Shown here piece by piece: positions 45,989 to 54,135 of a DNA stretch of 64,000 nt. The notes under the pieces are model-generated. The model made no database searches, was not told where the DNA came from, and worked only from the letters and a program-made list of their open reading frames with translations. The DNA is from G963662905 sp963676415 (GTDB taxonomy: Bacteria; Bacteroidota; Bacteroidia; Bacteroidales; WRLA01), in contig OY781097.1 of assembly GCA_963676415.1 (NCBI GenBank), forward strand, positions 3,968,001-4,032,000, in the 5' to 3' direction. Position numbers and translations under genes: made by a program. The stretch's first letter is position 1. The number at the start of each line of letters is the position of its first letter.

Positions 45989-46308
45989 ACTAAAAGCACC
46001 CCTTCATTTTTAATATTTTCATAAAGAGGTGTAATACTGTATTTATCCTCCCATTCTTTTTCAGAATAAACAAATGTTGAAATACCTTCGCCGGTTTCCA
46101 ATTGCAGGTCAAAAAGCAAATCCCTGAATTCCATTTCAGTAGTGCGACCAACTTTTGCCTGTGGCAATAATATAAGTATATCCCAATCAGATTCAGGATG
46201 CATGTCTCCGCGCGCTCTTGAGCCAAAAAGCACAATTTTTGCAGCAGGTTCTTTCCGGATTATCTGCTGCCGGATTAATTCAGTAAATTGTTGATCTCTA
46301 ATGGTCAT
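45985..46308 (-). CDS. MNT nucleotidyltransferase-domain protein, putative antitoxin
   Basis: 107 residues from the ATG at 46308. The frame also opens with a TTG at 46317, but that lies within the promoter element. GSRARGD (29-35) and S40-D-W-D43 form the minimal nucleotidyltransferase signature. In HepT-MntA systems the MNT protein adds AMP to its HEPN partner and neutralises it. It is first in a two-gene operon with the HEPN gene. Confidence 0.82.
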   Translation of the reverse strand: MTIRDQQFTELIRQQIIRKEPAAKIVLFGSRARGDMHPESDWDILILLPQAKVGRTTEMEFRDLLFDLQLETGEGISTFVYSEKEWEDKYSITPLYENIKNEGVLLV

Positions 46309-46314
46309 AATAAA

Positions 46315-46322
46315 CAAAAATA
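46315..46322 (-). promoter_or_regulatory. -7 element of the HEPN/MNT operon
   Basis: TATTTTTG on the minus strand ends 6 bp before the ATG at 46308. Transcription would start almost at the start codon, suggesting a leaderless or very short-leader mRNA. Confidence 0.5.
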
Positions 46323-46374
46323 CGAAATTTTATGAAACAATCCCGTTTAGGTTTGAGTCCCCTCACACTTCGTG

Positions 46375-46442
46375 TTCGGGAAGACGCTCCATACTGCAAT
46401 TCCCTACAATTGGTGATTGGAGCGCCCTTTCAACGAGCGTAG
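46375..46442. repeat. Palindromic repeat flanking HEPN/MNT, copy b
   Basis: About 68 bp similar to 45489-45555 in the same orientation: TTCGGGAAGACGCTCCATA, a TTGGAGCG return arm and CAACGAGCG. Further right a tract rich in CTTAGCGCC-type text resembles dispersed intergenic repeats. Confidence 0.7.
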
Positions 46443-46869
46443 CGAGGAGAAACCCCAACACCCCTTCGCGTCTTAGCGCCTTAGCGAGAAAAAAATCAGC
46501 GCTCTTTGTGGTTCAAGCGCCCAAATCACCCACTTCATTGCCACAAACCCGCATGTATCACAAATAATCAGGTATTTACAGCCCATGATCTGTATTTTAT
46601 ATACAAAAATCTGCATATTTCGGCAAAGCACATGCAGGTCTCCTGATCGTATATAACTGAGAATAAGACAAAATTTTAATCACAGTATTTACTACATATA
46701 GATAATTATCCTATATTTGTGATGTCCTAATCGTACAAAAATTGATATATGAAGCGAATTAGAGGAAATAAAAAGCTAAGACGTGGCGTGATCGGGTTGA
46801 AAAAAACTTTTGAACCAGATGGATGAACATTAATTTTATTGGTCAGAGGCAAGGTATAAAGTATTGAAC
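46443..46869. other. Repeat-rich interval without a clear gene
   Basis: Contains the tail of the palindromic repeat, then AT-rich sequence. A 25-codon frame beginning ATGAAGCGAATT at 46749 ends at TGA about 46826. It may be a fragment of a decayed gene together with the small frame that follows. No other feature was seen. Confidence 0.4.
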
Positions 46870-47025
46870 GTGTTGGGTAAGTTTTCGGGATTTAGATTCA
46901 TAAAGAATTTTGAGAAAAAAAAAGGAAAGCCCCTTGAGAATTACACAAGGATTAGCCCGGCAAATATCAAGAAAACGCCTGACTTGCCTGATGATTTTAA
47001 ATATGATAAAACATCAAATAAATAA
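46870..47025 (+). CDS. Small basic ORF, unknown and possibly a remnant
   Basis: About 51 residues from a GTG (VLGKFSGFRFIKNFEKKK, then LENYTRISPANIKKTPDL). The frame could begin further left without a good start. It is lysine-rich with no recognised domain. A 10-bp inverted repeat (TGTCGGTTTA at 47036 with TAAACCGACA ending near 47076) follows. It may be the leftover of a decayed or previous cassette gene. Coding status is uncertain. Confidence 0.25.
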   Translation: MLGKFSGFRFIKNFEKKKGKPLENYTRISPANIKKTPDLPDDFKYDKTSNK

Positions 47026-47162
47026 AAGACGCAATGTCGGTTTATAAAGGTTCTTTGGGGTTAATAAACCGACAAAATGTGGGATTATAAATGAGTTAGG
47101 GGGCATTTAAACAAAGTTTGTAGCTTTATAGAAAATACAAAAACTAATCGATAAAATTTAAC

Positions 47163-47831
47163 ATGAAACGATTTAAGGAATTAGAAATAACTTCGAATGA
47201 AAAGGAACTTATTGATTTTCTTGATTTATTAAAAAGATCTGAGACAAATAAGTGGAAGTATGAAAAGAAATTAACCAAAGACTATGCAATAAATATCATG
47301 AGTTCTGAAGAAAAAGTTGCATGTTTCAAAGCAAATTCATCAAAATATTATCATGCAATAATCTGGATGGTAATAAGTGATAGTCGAGGAAAAAACCAAT
47401 TGAGAGTATCAAATATTGTTTCAAGAGAGATTCCATATCTAGGCAAGGACTTATACAATGAAATAGTAACCAACTTTTATAATGATTTTGTATTTAAGTA
47501 TAAAACAGATTCAATTAAAATCACTCTTACGTCAGATGACATTTCAATCGAGGAAATTGCAAATAAAAAAACAGCAGAAAAACTTAAGAGATGGGAATCT
47601 TCATGTAATCGTTCAACAGGAAATTCTCACCCATTAGAAAGAGAAAGATGGTTTGATTTTATAAAAACAGCCGTTGATACTGATTCTGAATTATTAACAG
47701 GAGATTTGGAACAATGGTTAACTGAAGAGAAGAATTGGATTATAGAAGAGAATAATGTAACAGAGAGAATTATCCTTGATTTTGAATATGGAAGGGACTT
47801 AGTTAAATATTATGTTGGAAAAAGTTACTAA
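47163..47831 (+). CDS. Unknown protein, partner of PIN-like nuclease
   Basis: 222 residues, AT-rich, no signal peptide or membrane segment. I do not recognise a family. It is charged and helical in the first 40 residues (LEITSNEKELIDFLDLLKR), with mixed alpha/beta sequence later (YYHAIIWMVISDSRGKNQLRVSNIVSREI) and a tryptophan-rich end. The last 20 bp overlap the PIN-like gene in another frame, implying translational coupling. By position it could be an antitoxin or a sensor/adaptor, which is inference only. Confidence 0.7.
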   Translation: MKRFKELEITSNEKELIDFLDLLKRSETNKWKYEKKLTKDYAINIMSSEEKVACFKANSSKYYHAIIWMVISDSRGKNQLRVSNIVSREIPYLGKDLYNEIVTNFYNDFVFKYKTDSIKITLTSDDISIEEIANKKTAEKLKRWESSCNRSTGNSHPLERERWFDFIKTAVDTDSELLTGDLEQWLTEEKNWIIEENNVTERIILDFEYGRDLVKYYVGKSY

Positions 47832-48522
47832 AAAGCCAATTGGAAAAATAATCTCTCAATCAAAAAAAGAAAATACTATTTTTCTTTTCTGGGACACTTG
47901 TAGCCTCCTTGATATAATTCGACTACCATTTAGAACAAATTCTGACAACAATCTTAAACTCTATCAAAAAATAAACGAGTTAATTAAAGCAGACAAAGTT
48001 GTTTCAGTGGGTTCAGCTTTGACCATCGCAGAATTGAGTTACAACTTTCCAAGAGTTGAACAGGAGTACGATAATTATTTAAAAAAATTACAACGAGATT
48101 TTGACCTCCATGAAAAATACTTAATCAGATGTAATAGTATTGAAAATCCCATGTTGACTTTTCAGTTAACAGAAAAAGGATTAAAACAGCAACTTATTAA
48201 ATTGTTTATTGATATTATTTCAAAAACAACATTTGTATCAGAAAAACAAGATTTTAATAAGTTTGCTCATTTTCGTGTTTCATATCATATGGCACCTGCT
48301 CAAAGAAAAGGAGAATATAAAGACTGTTATATTTGGGCAACTTGTTTAGAATTAGCTCAAGAACTTAAAGCGACCAATAACGAAGTAATATTTTTTACAC
48401 GTAATAAAGATGATTTTTATGATAATGGAGATTTATTTGGTCAAATTAAAAATGATTGTAGCAAAGCAAAAATAAAAGTGAAATGTGAGATTGGAGAATT
48501 ATATGGAGAGATGAACAATTAA
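47812..48522 (+). CDS. PIN-like-domain ribonuclease (putative toxin or effector)
   Basis: 236 residues. A PIN-like set of acidic residues is visible: D28 in FLFWDTCSLLDI, E74 in ALTIAELS, D171 in GEYKDCYIWAT and D200/D201 in FFTRNKDDF. The order and strand contexts match metal-dependent PIN RNases, here of the longer DUF4935-like kind. The start overlaps the preceding gene by 20 bp. The stop is 5 bp before the attC-like hairpin. Target RNA unknown. Confidence 0.78.
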   Translation: MLEKVTKKPIGKIISQSKKENTIFLFWDTCSLLDIIRLPFRTNSDNNLKLYQKINELIKADKVVSVGSALTIAELSYNFPRVEQEYDNYLKKLQRDFDLHEKYLIRCNSIENPMLTFQLTEKGLKQQLIKLFIDIISKTTFVSEKQDFNKFAHFRVSYHMAPAQRKGEYKDCYIWATCLELAQELKATNNEVIFFTRNKDDFYDNGDLFGQIKNDCSKAKIKVKCEIGELYGEMNN

Positions 48523-48526
48523 AAAC

Positions 48527-48719
48527 GCCCCCTAACATTTTGTATATTGCATAGGGCAGAAAGTGCGTATTTGAGCATTTTATCTTTTTTCAGCACCGCC
48601 GAAGCACAGCTTAGACGGCGTACCTAATTCTTAGGTGTCAAACCTGTGCTTCGACTACTTAGTAGCCTGACAGGAAAGTGCTTAAAACGCCATACGCAAC
48701 ATACAATTTACTGTTAAAG
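48527..48719. repeat. attC-like long imperfect palindrome
   Basis: GCCCCCTAAC, then TTTGTATATTGCATAGGGC against GCCATACGCAACATACAA near the right end. Within lie the perfect pair CGAAGCACAG/CTGTGCTTCG and the central hairpin ACCTAA-TTC-TTAGGT. The right end reads CTG|TTAAAGG. At about 190 bp it is longer than most attC sites, so recombination competence is unproven. Confidence 0.6.
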
Positions 48720-48806
48720 GACGTTTTGTCAATACCCATTTTGTGGGGTTTTGTATAGCTGTTTCTTTTAGCCGGTGCGGTGGGTCAACTTAGTCCGGAA
48801 TATCCA
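48715..48806 (+). repeat. 92-bp direct repeat, copy 1
   Basis: Starts TAAAGGACGTTTTG and ends TCCGGAATATCC. It is the same length as, and about 90 percent identical by eye to, 51091-51182. It begins at the predicted cassette boundary. Between it and the next gene (48957) there is only AT-rich sequence with a CCCGAAATTTTTCGGG hairpin near 48902. Confidence 0.85.
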
Positions 48807-48956
48807 ACAAAAAATTAATATCCACAGATCGCAAATATTTGCTAATTTTAGCCATAATTAACGGTTGTTTGGATGAGAATAAAGTTCTTTAGACAGCTTG
48901 TCCCGAAATTTTTCGGGTGATTGCTGTTATGGCATTATATTTAAACCAGCAAGATT

Positions 48957-50486
48957 ATGGGAAAAATAAAATATATTTTAATACTTGTTTTGGGCCTAAG
49001 TTTGCTTATCAGTATTATGCAGACCACAGAAACAGCAATAAAGCAGTCTGAGTTTTCGAATATGAGACACTATGTTTCAATTGATGGTTTATGGCAATGT
49101 ACAACTGATACAGAATATCAATATCCACACGGAACACTTAAGTACTTTATAAAAATATATGGAGATGCTTTTGGAGAAATCACAGCAAGAGGATGTTTCA
49201 TGTGGGATGACCGTTTTTACGATTATTGGGAATTTGATACTGTTCGATTCATAGAATCTACCAATGAACTTTTGCTTATTGATAACGAAGGCGGTAAATA
49301 TAGAGGGACTATTGATATAAAGAAAGAAGAAATTAGGGGATTTGCTTTCTGGGAACCAGAAAATAAAAATGATTCCATTAAACTTAATTTTCAACGGGCA
49401 GAAAAAGACGTTGTTAATAAATTGTTTTTTCCTATCACTCCGGGGACTGAAGGAAGTATTGCATATACTTATTATCAACCTGAACAGTATGATAATTATC
49501 TAAATATAGGTTCAATATTCAACTATATTACTGACTCAACAAGCTTTTACGATGTAATGGGGAAAATTATAAAACAAAAATTTGGTCGTTTGGAATCATT
49601 ATTAATTATTAAAGATCAAAAGCTGATTCTTGAAGAGTATTTTTATGGTTACAACAAAACTCAATTACATTACATTAATTCATGTACAAAGAGTATAACT
49701 TCTTTGTTATTGGGAATTTTATTAGAACATCATAAAAAACTTAATGTTGATCAATCTATTTTTAATTATTTTCCCCAGTACGATACATTACTTAATGCAG
49801 AAAAGAAAAAAATCACACTTAGACATGTATTAACTATGACATCTGGAATTGAAGAGGGAGAAGATTTCAATGGCGCTAACCCAGAAGAATTTATAAAATA
49901 TAAACTAAGCCTTCCATTGGAATCAAACCCTGGAGAAAAATTCCAATACAGCAATGAATCCACAAACCTACTTGGGTGTATAATTTATACCCTCGAGAAT
50001 AAGCAAGCTGATGAATTTGCGAAAGAAGTACTTTTTAACAAGTTAGGTATTAACAATTTTATTTGGGATAAAGAAAATGGAATTCTGTCTTGTGCAAGTG
50101 GTCTTTATATGTATCCAAGAGATATGGCAAAAATTGGCTTGTTGAGTTTAAATGATGGTTGTTGGAATGGGGAACAAATAGTCTCGAAAGAATGGATTAA
50201 AATTTCAACAAAACCACATGTAACCGAGAGTGAATTCTTTGATTATGGATTCCAATGGTGGCACAGATCAAAGCAAAACAAATCGTGGTGGGACAGTCCA
50301 TTACATGGAAGTAAAAATGAACATGATATGTTTTTAGCACTTGGTTATGGTGGGCAGTATATAATGGTAATAAAAGACCTTAATATGGTTATTGTAATAA
50401 CATCATCTGACAATAATGAAAGTAATGGTTTGGCATTTACTAAAATTCCAATGATAATTGAAGAAGTAGTTCCATTATTTAAATAA
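48957..50486 (+). CDS. Serine hydrolase, beta-lactamase/class C PBP-like
   Basis: 509 residues. The N-terminal hydrophobic segment (4-22) is a signal anchor or signal peptide. Residues 35-160 form an extra domain with strands (FIKIYGDAFGEITARGCFMWDD). The serine hydrolase part begins near 195: S242-x-x-K245 (NSCTKSITS), Y331-S-N333 and a late G465-G466 (LGYGGQYIM) in place of KTG/HxG. Such enzymes act as esterases, D-amino-acid peptidases or beta-lactamases in the periplasm; which one is unclear. AT-rich, and flanked on both sides by a 92-bp direct repeat, indicating acquisition. Confidence 0.85.
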   Translation: MGKIKYILILVLGLSLLISIMQTTETAIKQSEFSNMRHYVSIDGLWQCTTDTEYQYPHGTLKYFIKIYGDAFGEITARGCFMWDDRFYDYWEFDTVRFIESTNELLLIDNEGGKYRGTIDIKKEEIRGFAFWEPENKNDSIKLNFQRAEKDVVNKLFFPITPGTEGSIAYTYYQPEQYDNYLNIGSIFNYITDSTSFYDVMGKIIKQKFGRLESLLIIKDQKLILEEYFYGYNKTQLHYINSCTKSITSLLLGILLEHHKKLNVDQSIFNYFPQYDTLLNAEKKKITLRHVLTMTSGIEEGEDFNGANPEEFIKYKLSLPLESNPGEKFQYSNESTNLLGCIIYTLENKQADEFAKEVLFNKLGINNFIWDKENGILSCASGLYMYPRDMAKIGLLSLNDGCWNGEQIVSKEWIKISTKPHVTESEFFDYGFQWWHRSKQNKSWWDSPLHGSKNEHDMFLALGYGGQYIMVIKDLNMVIVITSSDNNESNGLAFTKIPMIIEEVVPLFK

Positions 50487-50604
50487 TATTACAATTCCCA
50501 ACAATTAAGCATCGTTTTCCGTCCAAAGCCGATATATCCCGCTAGGCAGGACAGGTAATGCTTTGTGCCTGTCCCGAGAATCACACGGGACCTGTCCCGG
50601 GCCA

Positions 50605-51004
50605 TTCGGGAAAAACCGGCATACATTTATTTTGGGGAATCATTTTCGGTTCTACACGGAATTTCGTGGAAAGAAAAATTACTTTATTTCAAAACAGATT
50701 CCTCCAAAGTTTTCTCATACTACGGAAAACTCTGTTGGAATGACGCGTTTTTATGAAGTCAGTAGGCAAATGCGGCGCACTTCGACTTGGTTCGGCTACG
50801 CTCACCACAGGACGCTCAGTGACCGGGCCGCATTTGCCTTAAACACCTAATAAGCAGCGTCATTCCGACCGTAACAAAGCCAAACGAAGTGATTAAGGCT
50901 TTGTGTAGGGAGGAATCTGTTAGGGATCAATAGTTCATTAATAAATATCTGCATATTTTTTTCAACCATTATTATTATTACCCACGAAATTCACAGTAGA
51001 ACCT
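50605..51004. repeat. Long structured dispersed repeat, copy 2
   Basis: About 400 bp, matching 20431-20815 with the strongest identity from about 50740 to 50935. The same nested arms occur: GGAATGACGC with GCGTCATTCC, and GGCAAATGCGG with CCGCATTTGCC. The surrounding 50487-51276 gap holds no gene; left of the repeat there is a CCTGTCCCG-rich stretch with several short inverted repeats. Confidence 0.8.
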
Positions 51005-51090
51005 CATTTTCTACAGTATATTCCACCAACCACCTTTTGTGAAGTAAAAACAAGCCATTTTCGGCAGATAGCTTTGCCATGCAATAATTC

Positions 51091-51182
51091 TAAAGGACGT
51101 TTTGCCAATACCCATTTTGTGGGGTTATGTATAGCTGTTTCTTTCAGCCGGTGGGGTGGTTCAGCTTAGTCCGGAATATCCA
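51091..51182 (+). repeat. 92-bp direct repeat, copy 2
   Basis: TAAAGGACGTTTTG to TCCGGAATATCC, paired with 48715-48806. It lies directly upstream of the fabG promoter. Confidence 0.85.
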
Positions 51183-51221
51183 TCGTAATCCCCACCAAAA
51201 CCAAAGCCGCAACAAAATTGT

Positions 51222-51229
51222 TATATTTG
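51222..51229 (+). promoter_or_regulatory. -7 element of fabG
   Basis: TATATTTG, 47 bp before the fabG start. No TTTG at the -33 position. Confidence 0.5.
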
Positions 51230-51276
51230 TGGCCGAAAAAATTGTCGAAGCAAATTATTAATTAAAAAATACACGC

Positions 51277-52023
51277 ATGAAATTACTGGAAGGAAAAACA
51301 GCTCTGATTACCGGTGCTGCGCGCGGAATCGGTAAAGGCATTGCACTTCGTTTTGCACAGGAAGGTGCCAATATTGCTTTCACGGACCTGAAACGCGATG
51401 AAGTAATGGAAGAAACCGAGAAAGAACTTGCCGCCCTTGGTGTTCAGGCCAAAGGTTTTGCTTCCGATGCAAGCTCTTTTGAGCAATCCGAACAGCTTAT
51501 CGCTGATGTTGTTAAAGAGTTTGGCCGCATCGACGTATTGGTCAACAATGCCGGCATCACCCGTGATAACCTCCTGATGCGCATGAGCGAAATGGATTGG
51601 GATCTGGTAATCAAAGTGAACCTCAAGTCGATTTTCAATATGACCAAAGCGATACAGCGCACCATGCTCAAGCAACGTTTTGGCAGCATCATCAATATGA
51701 GTTCTGTGGTTGGTGTTGGCGGTAATGCCGGACAGGCAAACTACAGTGCTTCCAAAGCCGGCCTGATTGGTTTTACCAAGAGCATTGCACAGGAAATCGG
51801 CTCACGCAATATCCGCGTGAATGCCATTGCCCCGGGTTTCATCGAAACGGAAATGACGGCAAAACTCACGGACGAACAGCGCGATGCATGGATCCAGGAC
51901 ATTCCTTTGCGCCGCTCCGGCAAACCCGAAGACGTGGCCAATGTTGCCCTTTTCCTGGCCAGCGATTTGAGCAGCTACGTAAGCGGACAGGTGATCAATG
52001 TTTGTGGCGGCATGAAAATGTAA
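51277..52023 (+). CDS. fabG: 3-oxoacyl-ACP reductase
   Basis: 248 residues, the usual length. NADP-binding TGAARGIGKG (13-22), NNAG (90-93), catalytic S143, Y156 and K160 (SSVVGVGGNAGQANYSASK) and NVCGGMKM at the end. It reduces 3-oxoacyl-ACP in fatty acid elongation. The stop is followed 6 bp later by the start of the membrane protein gene, so they are likely co-transcribed. Confidence 0.95.
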   Translation: MKLLEGKTALITGAARGIGKGIALRFAQEGANIAFTDLKRDEVMEETEKELAALGVQAKGFASDASSFEQSEQLIADVVKEFGRIDVLVNNAGITRDNLLMRMSEMDWDLVIKVNLKSIFNMTKAIQRTMLKQRFGSIINMSSVVGVGGNAGQANYSASKAGLIGFTKSIAQEIGSRNIRVNAIAPGFIETEMTAKLTDEQRDAWIQDIPLRRSGKPEDVANVALFLASDLSSYVSGQVINVCGGMKM

Positions 52024-52029
52024 TCCAGC

Positions 52030-54120
52030 TTGAACATCCAAACCGAATATCCGGAAATCCTGATACCGGTCGCAATAATCGCAGGGCTGTTGTTTGCAGC
52101 AGCCCTGTATTTCCGCGACCGCAAAAATGAATTCGGGCGCTTGCCCCTTTTCGTTATGGCTGCTTTGCGCTTTCTGGCGGCCTCTACCCTATTCTTTTTG
52201 CTGCTCGGGCCGATGATCAGCGGAAACCAAAAAATCATACAAAAACCTCTTCTGCTGTTTTTTACTGACAATAGCTCATCCATTGCCCTGCGCTCCGATT
52301 CTTCCGAACTCCGGAAAACACAGAAGGAAATCCATCAGATGGCAGCATCTTTTGCCGAAGAATTTGATACGGCTTTTTTTACTTTCGGAAACAAAGTGAA
52401 AAATCAGCCGATAGGCACTTTTAATGAAGAAATTTCTGATTACAGTGAGGTAAACACCTATATCAAAAACCTTTACCGTGGCCGCATGCCTGCCGGGATA
52501 ATCCTTGCCGGAGACGGGCGTTTCACCCGTGGCAGCAATCCGCTTTATGCCACTGCCCTGCATCCTGCCAAAGTTTATACCATCGCATTGGGCGACAGCA
52601 GCAGCATACGCGATCTTGTACTCAAAAAAATAAATTACAACAAAAGGGTTTTCCTGAACAATAAATTCCCCATTGAAGTTATTGTGCAGGCAGAAGGCAT
52701 GAAAGGTCAAGAGGCACAATTGCGCATTACCGAAGCCGACAGCCTGCTCCATGAAGAAAATTTTATTGTTCCGTCATCGAATTATACTGCCGGAAGGCTG
52801 GTTTATCTCAAAGCAAACGAAAAAGGCTTTCGGAAAATCAAGGCAGAGCTGATCCAAAGCGATATTGCAGAAATCAGCAAACAAAACAATGCCGCCAATG
52901 CATATTTTGAAGTGGTTTCGGAAAAGAAAAAAATCGTTTTGATTTATGATGCCCCGCATCCTGATGTTGCGGCTGTGCGAAATGCCCTGAGCAGCGACCT
53001 GAACTATCAGTTTACCGCCGGAAATTATAATCAGCTCAAAGACAGCATTTTGGGATGCAACTTACTAATTCTGCACCAGCTTCCTGCCCAAGGAAACATT
53101 CCGGCAAAACTGGCGCAAAGCATTCTTGATCAGAAAATCCCGACGCTTTACATTCTTGGCGGACAATCAGATATTCAGAGTTTCAATCAAATGCAGGCTG
53201 TTTGTCAAATCCTTCAAAACAATACAACGAACAGTTTTGACGAAGCCTATCCATTTTTGAACGAAAGCTTTAGCCTGTTTACACTGGAAGATGGTCTCAG
53301 CAAAAAGATGAAGAACTGGCCACCGCTGCGTGTAGCTTTTGGAAATTATCAAACATCAGGCAACAGCCAAAGCCTGATAAATCAAAAAATCGGACGTATC
53401 CAAACAACACGCCCGCTCATTGCTTTTGGTACATTCAATGATATAAAAACCGGCATTATTGCAGGAGAAGGCATCTGGAGATGGCGCATCAGCAATTACA
53501 AAAACAATGAAACACATCAGGATTTTGATCAGCTGATCCGCAGGATGGTACATTATCTTTCGCTCAATGAAAATAAGAAAAAGCTGCGCATCGACCTACC
53601 GGATGAAATATCGGAAAACGAAGAGCTTACAGGAAGTGCCATTTTGCTCAATGACGCCAATGAACCCGTCAACCAGCCTGATTTACAGATCAATCTGCAG
53701 GACGACTTAAGCGGAAATTCCTTTGATTTCGTTTTTTCACGCCAGGGCAACAGCTACAAATTGCGGGCCGGACAAATTCCGGTAGGTTCCTACCGCTGGA
53801 CAGCCAGCACTCAGTTGGGCAATAAAAGATACACAGAAAACGGCAACATCAATGTCAGTTCCCTGCAATTGGAACAGCTCAACCTGAAAGCCAACCACCA
53901 GCTGATGCAGCAAATTGCACTGAAATACCAAGGGCAGATGTTTTATCCCGACCAAATGCAGGCTTTGCAAAATGCGATAAGGGAAAATATCCCCGCACAG
54001 GAAAACATACGCTACCGCAAAAAAACCGAACCTTTGACCAATTTCTGGTGGATTGCCGCTGTAATTGTGCTGTGGCTGGCATCTGAATGGTTTTTACGCA
54101 AGCGTTTCGGTTCCTACTAA
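52030..54120 (+). CDS. Large membrane protein with vWA-like extracytoplasmic domain
   Basis: 696 residues from a TTG start, which is needed to include the first membrane helix. Helices lie at about 10-26 and 38-58. A vWA-like domain follows (LLLFFTDNSSSIALRSDSS near 74-92; AGIILAGDGRFTRGSNPLYATAL, a MIDAS-like region lacking a full DxSxS). The middle is beta-rich, with an Ig-like part near 520-620. One C-terminal helix is FWWIAAVIVLWLASEWF. This resembles Bacteroidetes vWA membrane proteins found near BatA/B-type operons. Function unknown. Confidence 0.7.
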   Translation: MNIQTEYPEILIPVAIIAGLLFAAALYFRDRKNEFGRLPLFVMAALRFLAASTLFFLLLGPMISGNQKIIQKPLLLFFTDNSSSIALRSDSSELRKTQKEIHQMAASFAEEFDTAFFTFGNKVKNQPIGTFNEEISDYSEVNTYIKNLYRGRMPAGIILAGDGRFTRGSNPLYATALHPAKVYTIALGDSSSIRDLVLKKINYNKRVFLNNKFPIEVIVQAEGMKGQEAQLRITEADSLLHEENFIVPSSNYTAGRLVYLKANEKGFRKIKAELIQSDIAEISKQNNAANAYFEVVSEKKKIVLIYDAPHPDVAAVRNALSSDLNYQFTAGNYNQLKDSILGCNLLILHQLPAQGNIPAKLAQSILDQKIPTLYILGGQSDIQSFNQMQAVCQILQNNTTNSFDEAYPFLNESFSLFTLEDGLSKKMKNWPPLRVAFGNYQTSGNSQSLINQKIGRIQTTRPLIAFGTFNDIKTGIIAGEGIWRWRISNYKNNETHQDFDQLIRRMVHYLSLNENKKKLRIDLPDEISENEELTGSAILLNDANEPVNQPDLQINLQDDLSGNSFDFVFSRQGNSYKLRAGQIPVGSYRWTASTQLGNKRYTENGNINVSSLQLEQLNLKANHQLMQQIALKYQGQMFYPDQMQALQNAIRENIPAQENIRYRKKTEPLTNFWWIAAVIVLWLASEWFLRKRFGSY

Positions 54121-54135
54121 AACACTCAAACGACT

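Larger units (their letters stand above)
47096..48713 (+). mobile_element. Integron-cassette-like unit carrying two genes
   Basis: The left end is G|TTAGGGGGC (47095-47104). The right end begins with GCCCCCTAAC (48527-48536), the exact reverse complement, and finishes with ACTG|TTAAAGG at 48713. An integron cassette has just this layout: a TTRRRY start, gene, then an attC beginning RYYYAAC and ending at G|TT. Circularising the unit would join GCCCCCTAAC to GTTAGGGGGC at the two ends of one long hairpin. The genes inside are AT-rich and unlike their neighbours. No integron integrase is in the window. Confidence 0.6.

Noticed and set aside
46301..46567. 88-residue plus-strand frame before the cassette region
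   Set aside because: It runs through the palindromic repeat and the MNT promoter, and has no domain or plausible ribosome binding site.
47034..47077. Upstream hairpin as an attC of a preceding cassette
   Set aside because: The stem is only 10 bp, and the outer R''/R' pairing expected with GTTAGGGGGC is missing on its left side. A simple terminator or unrelated hairpin is as likely.
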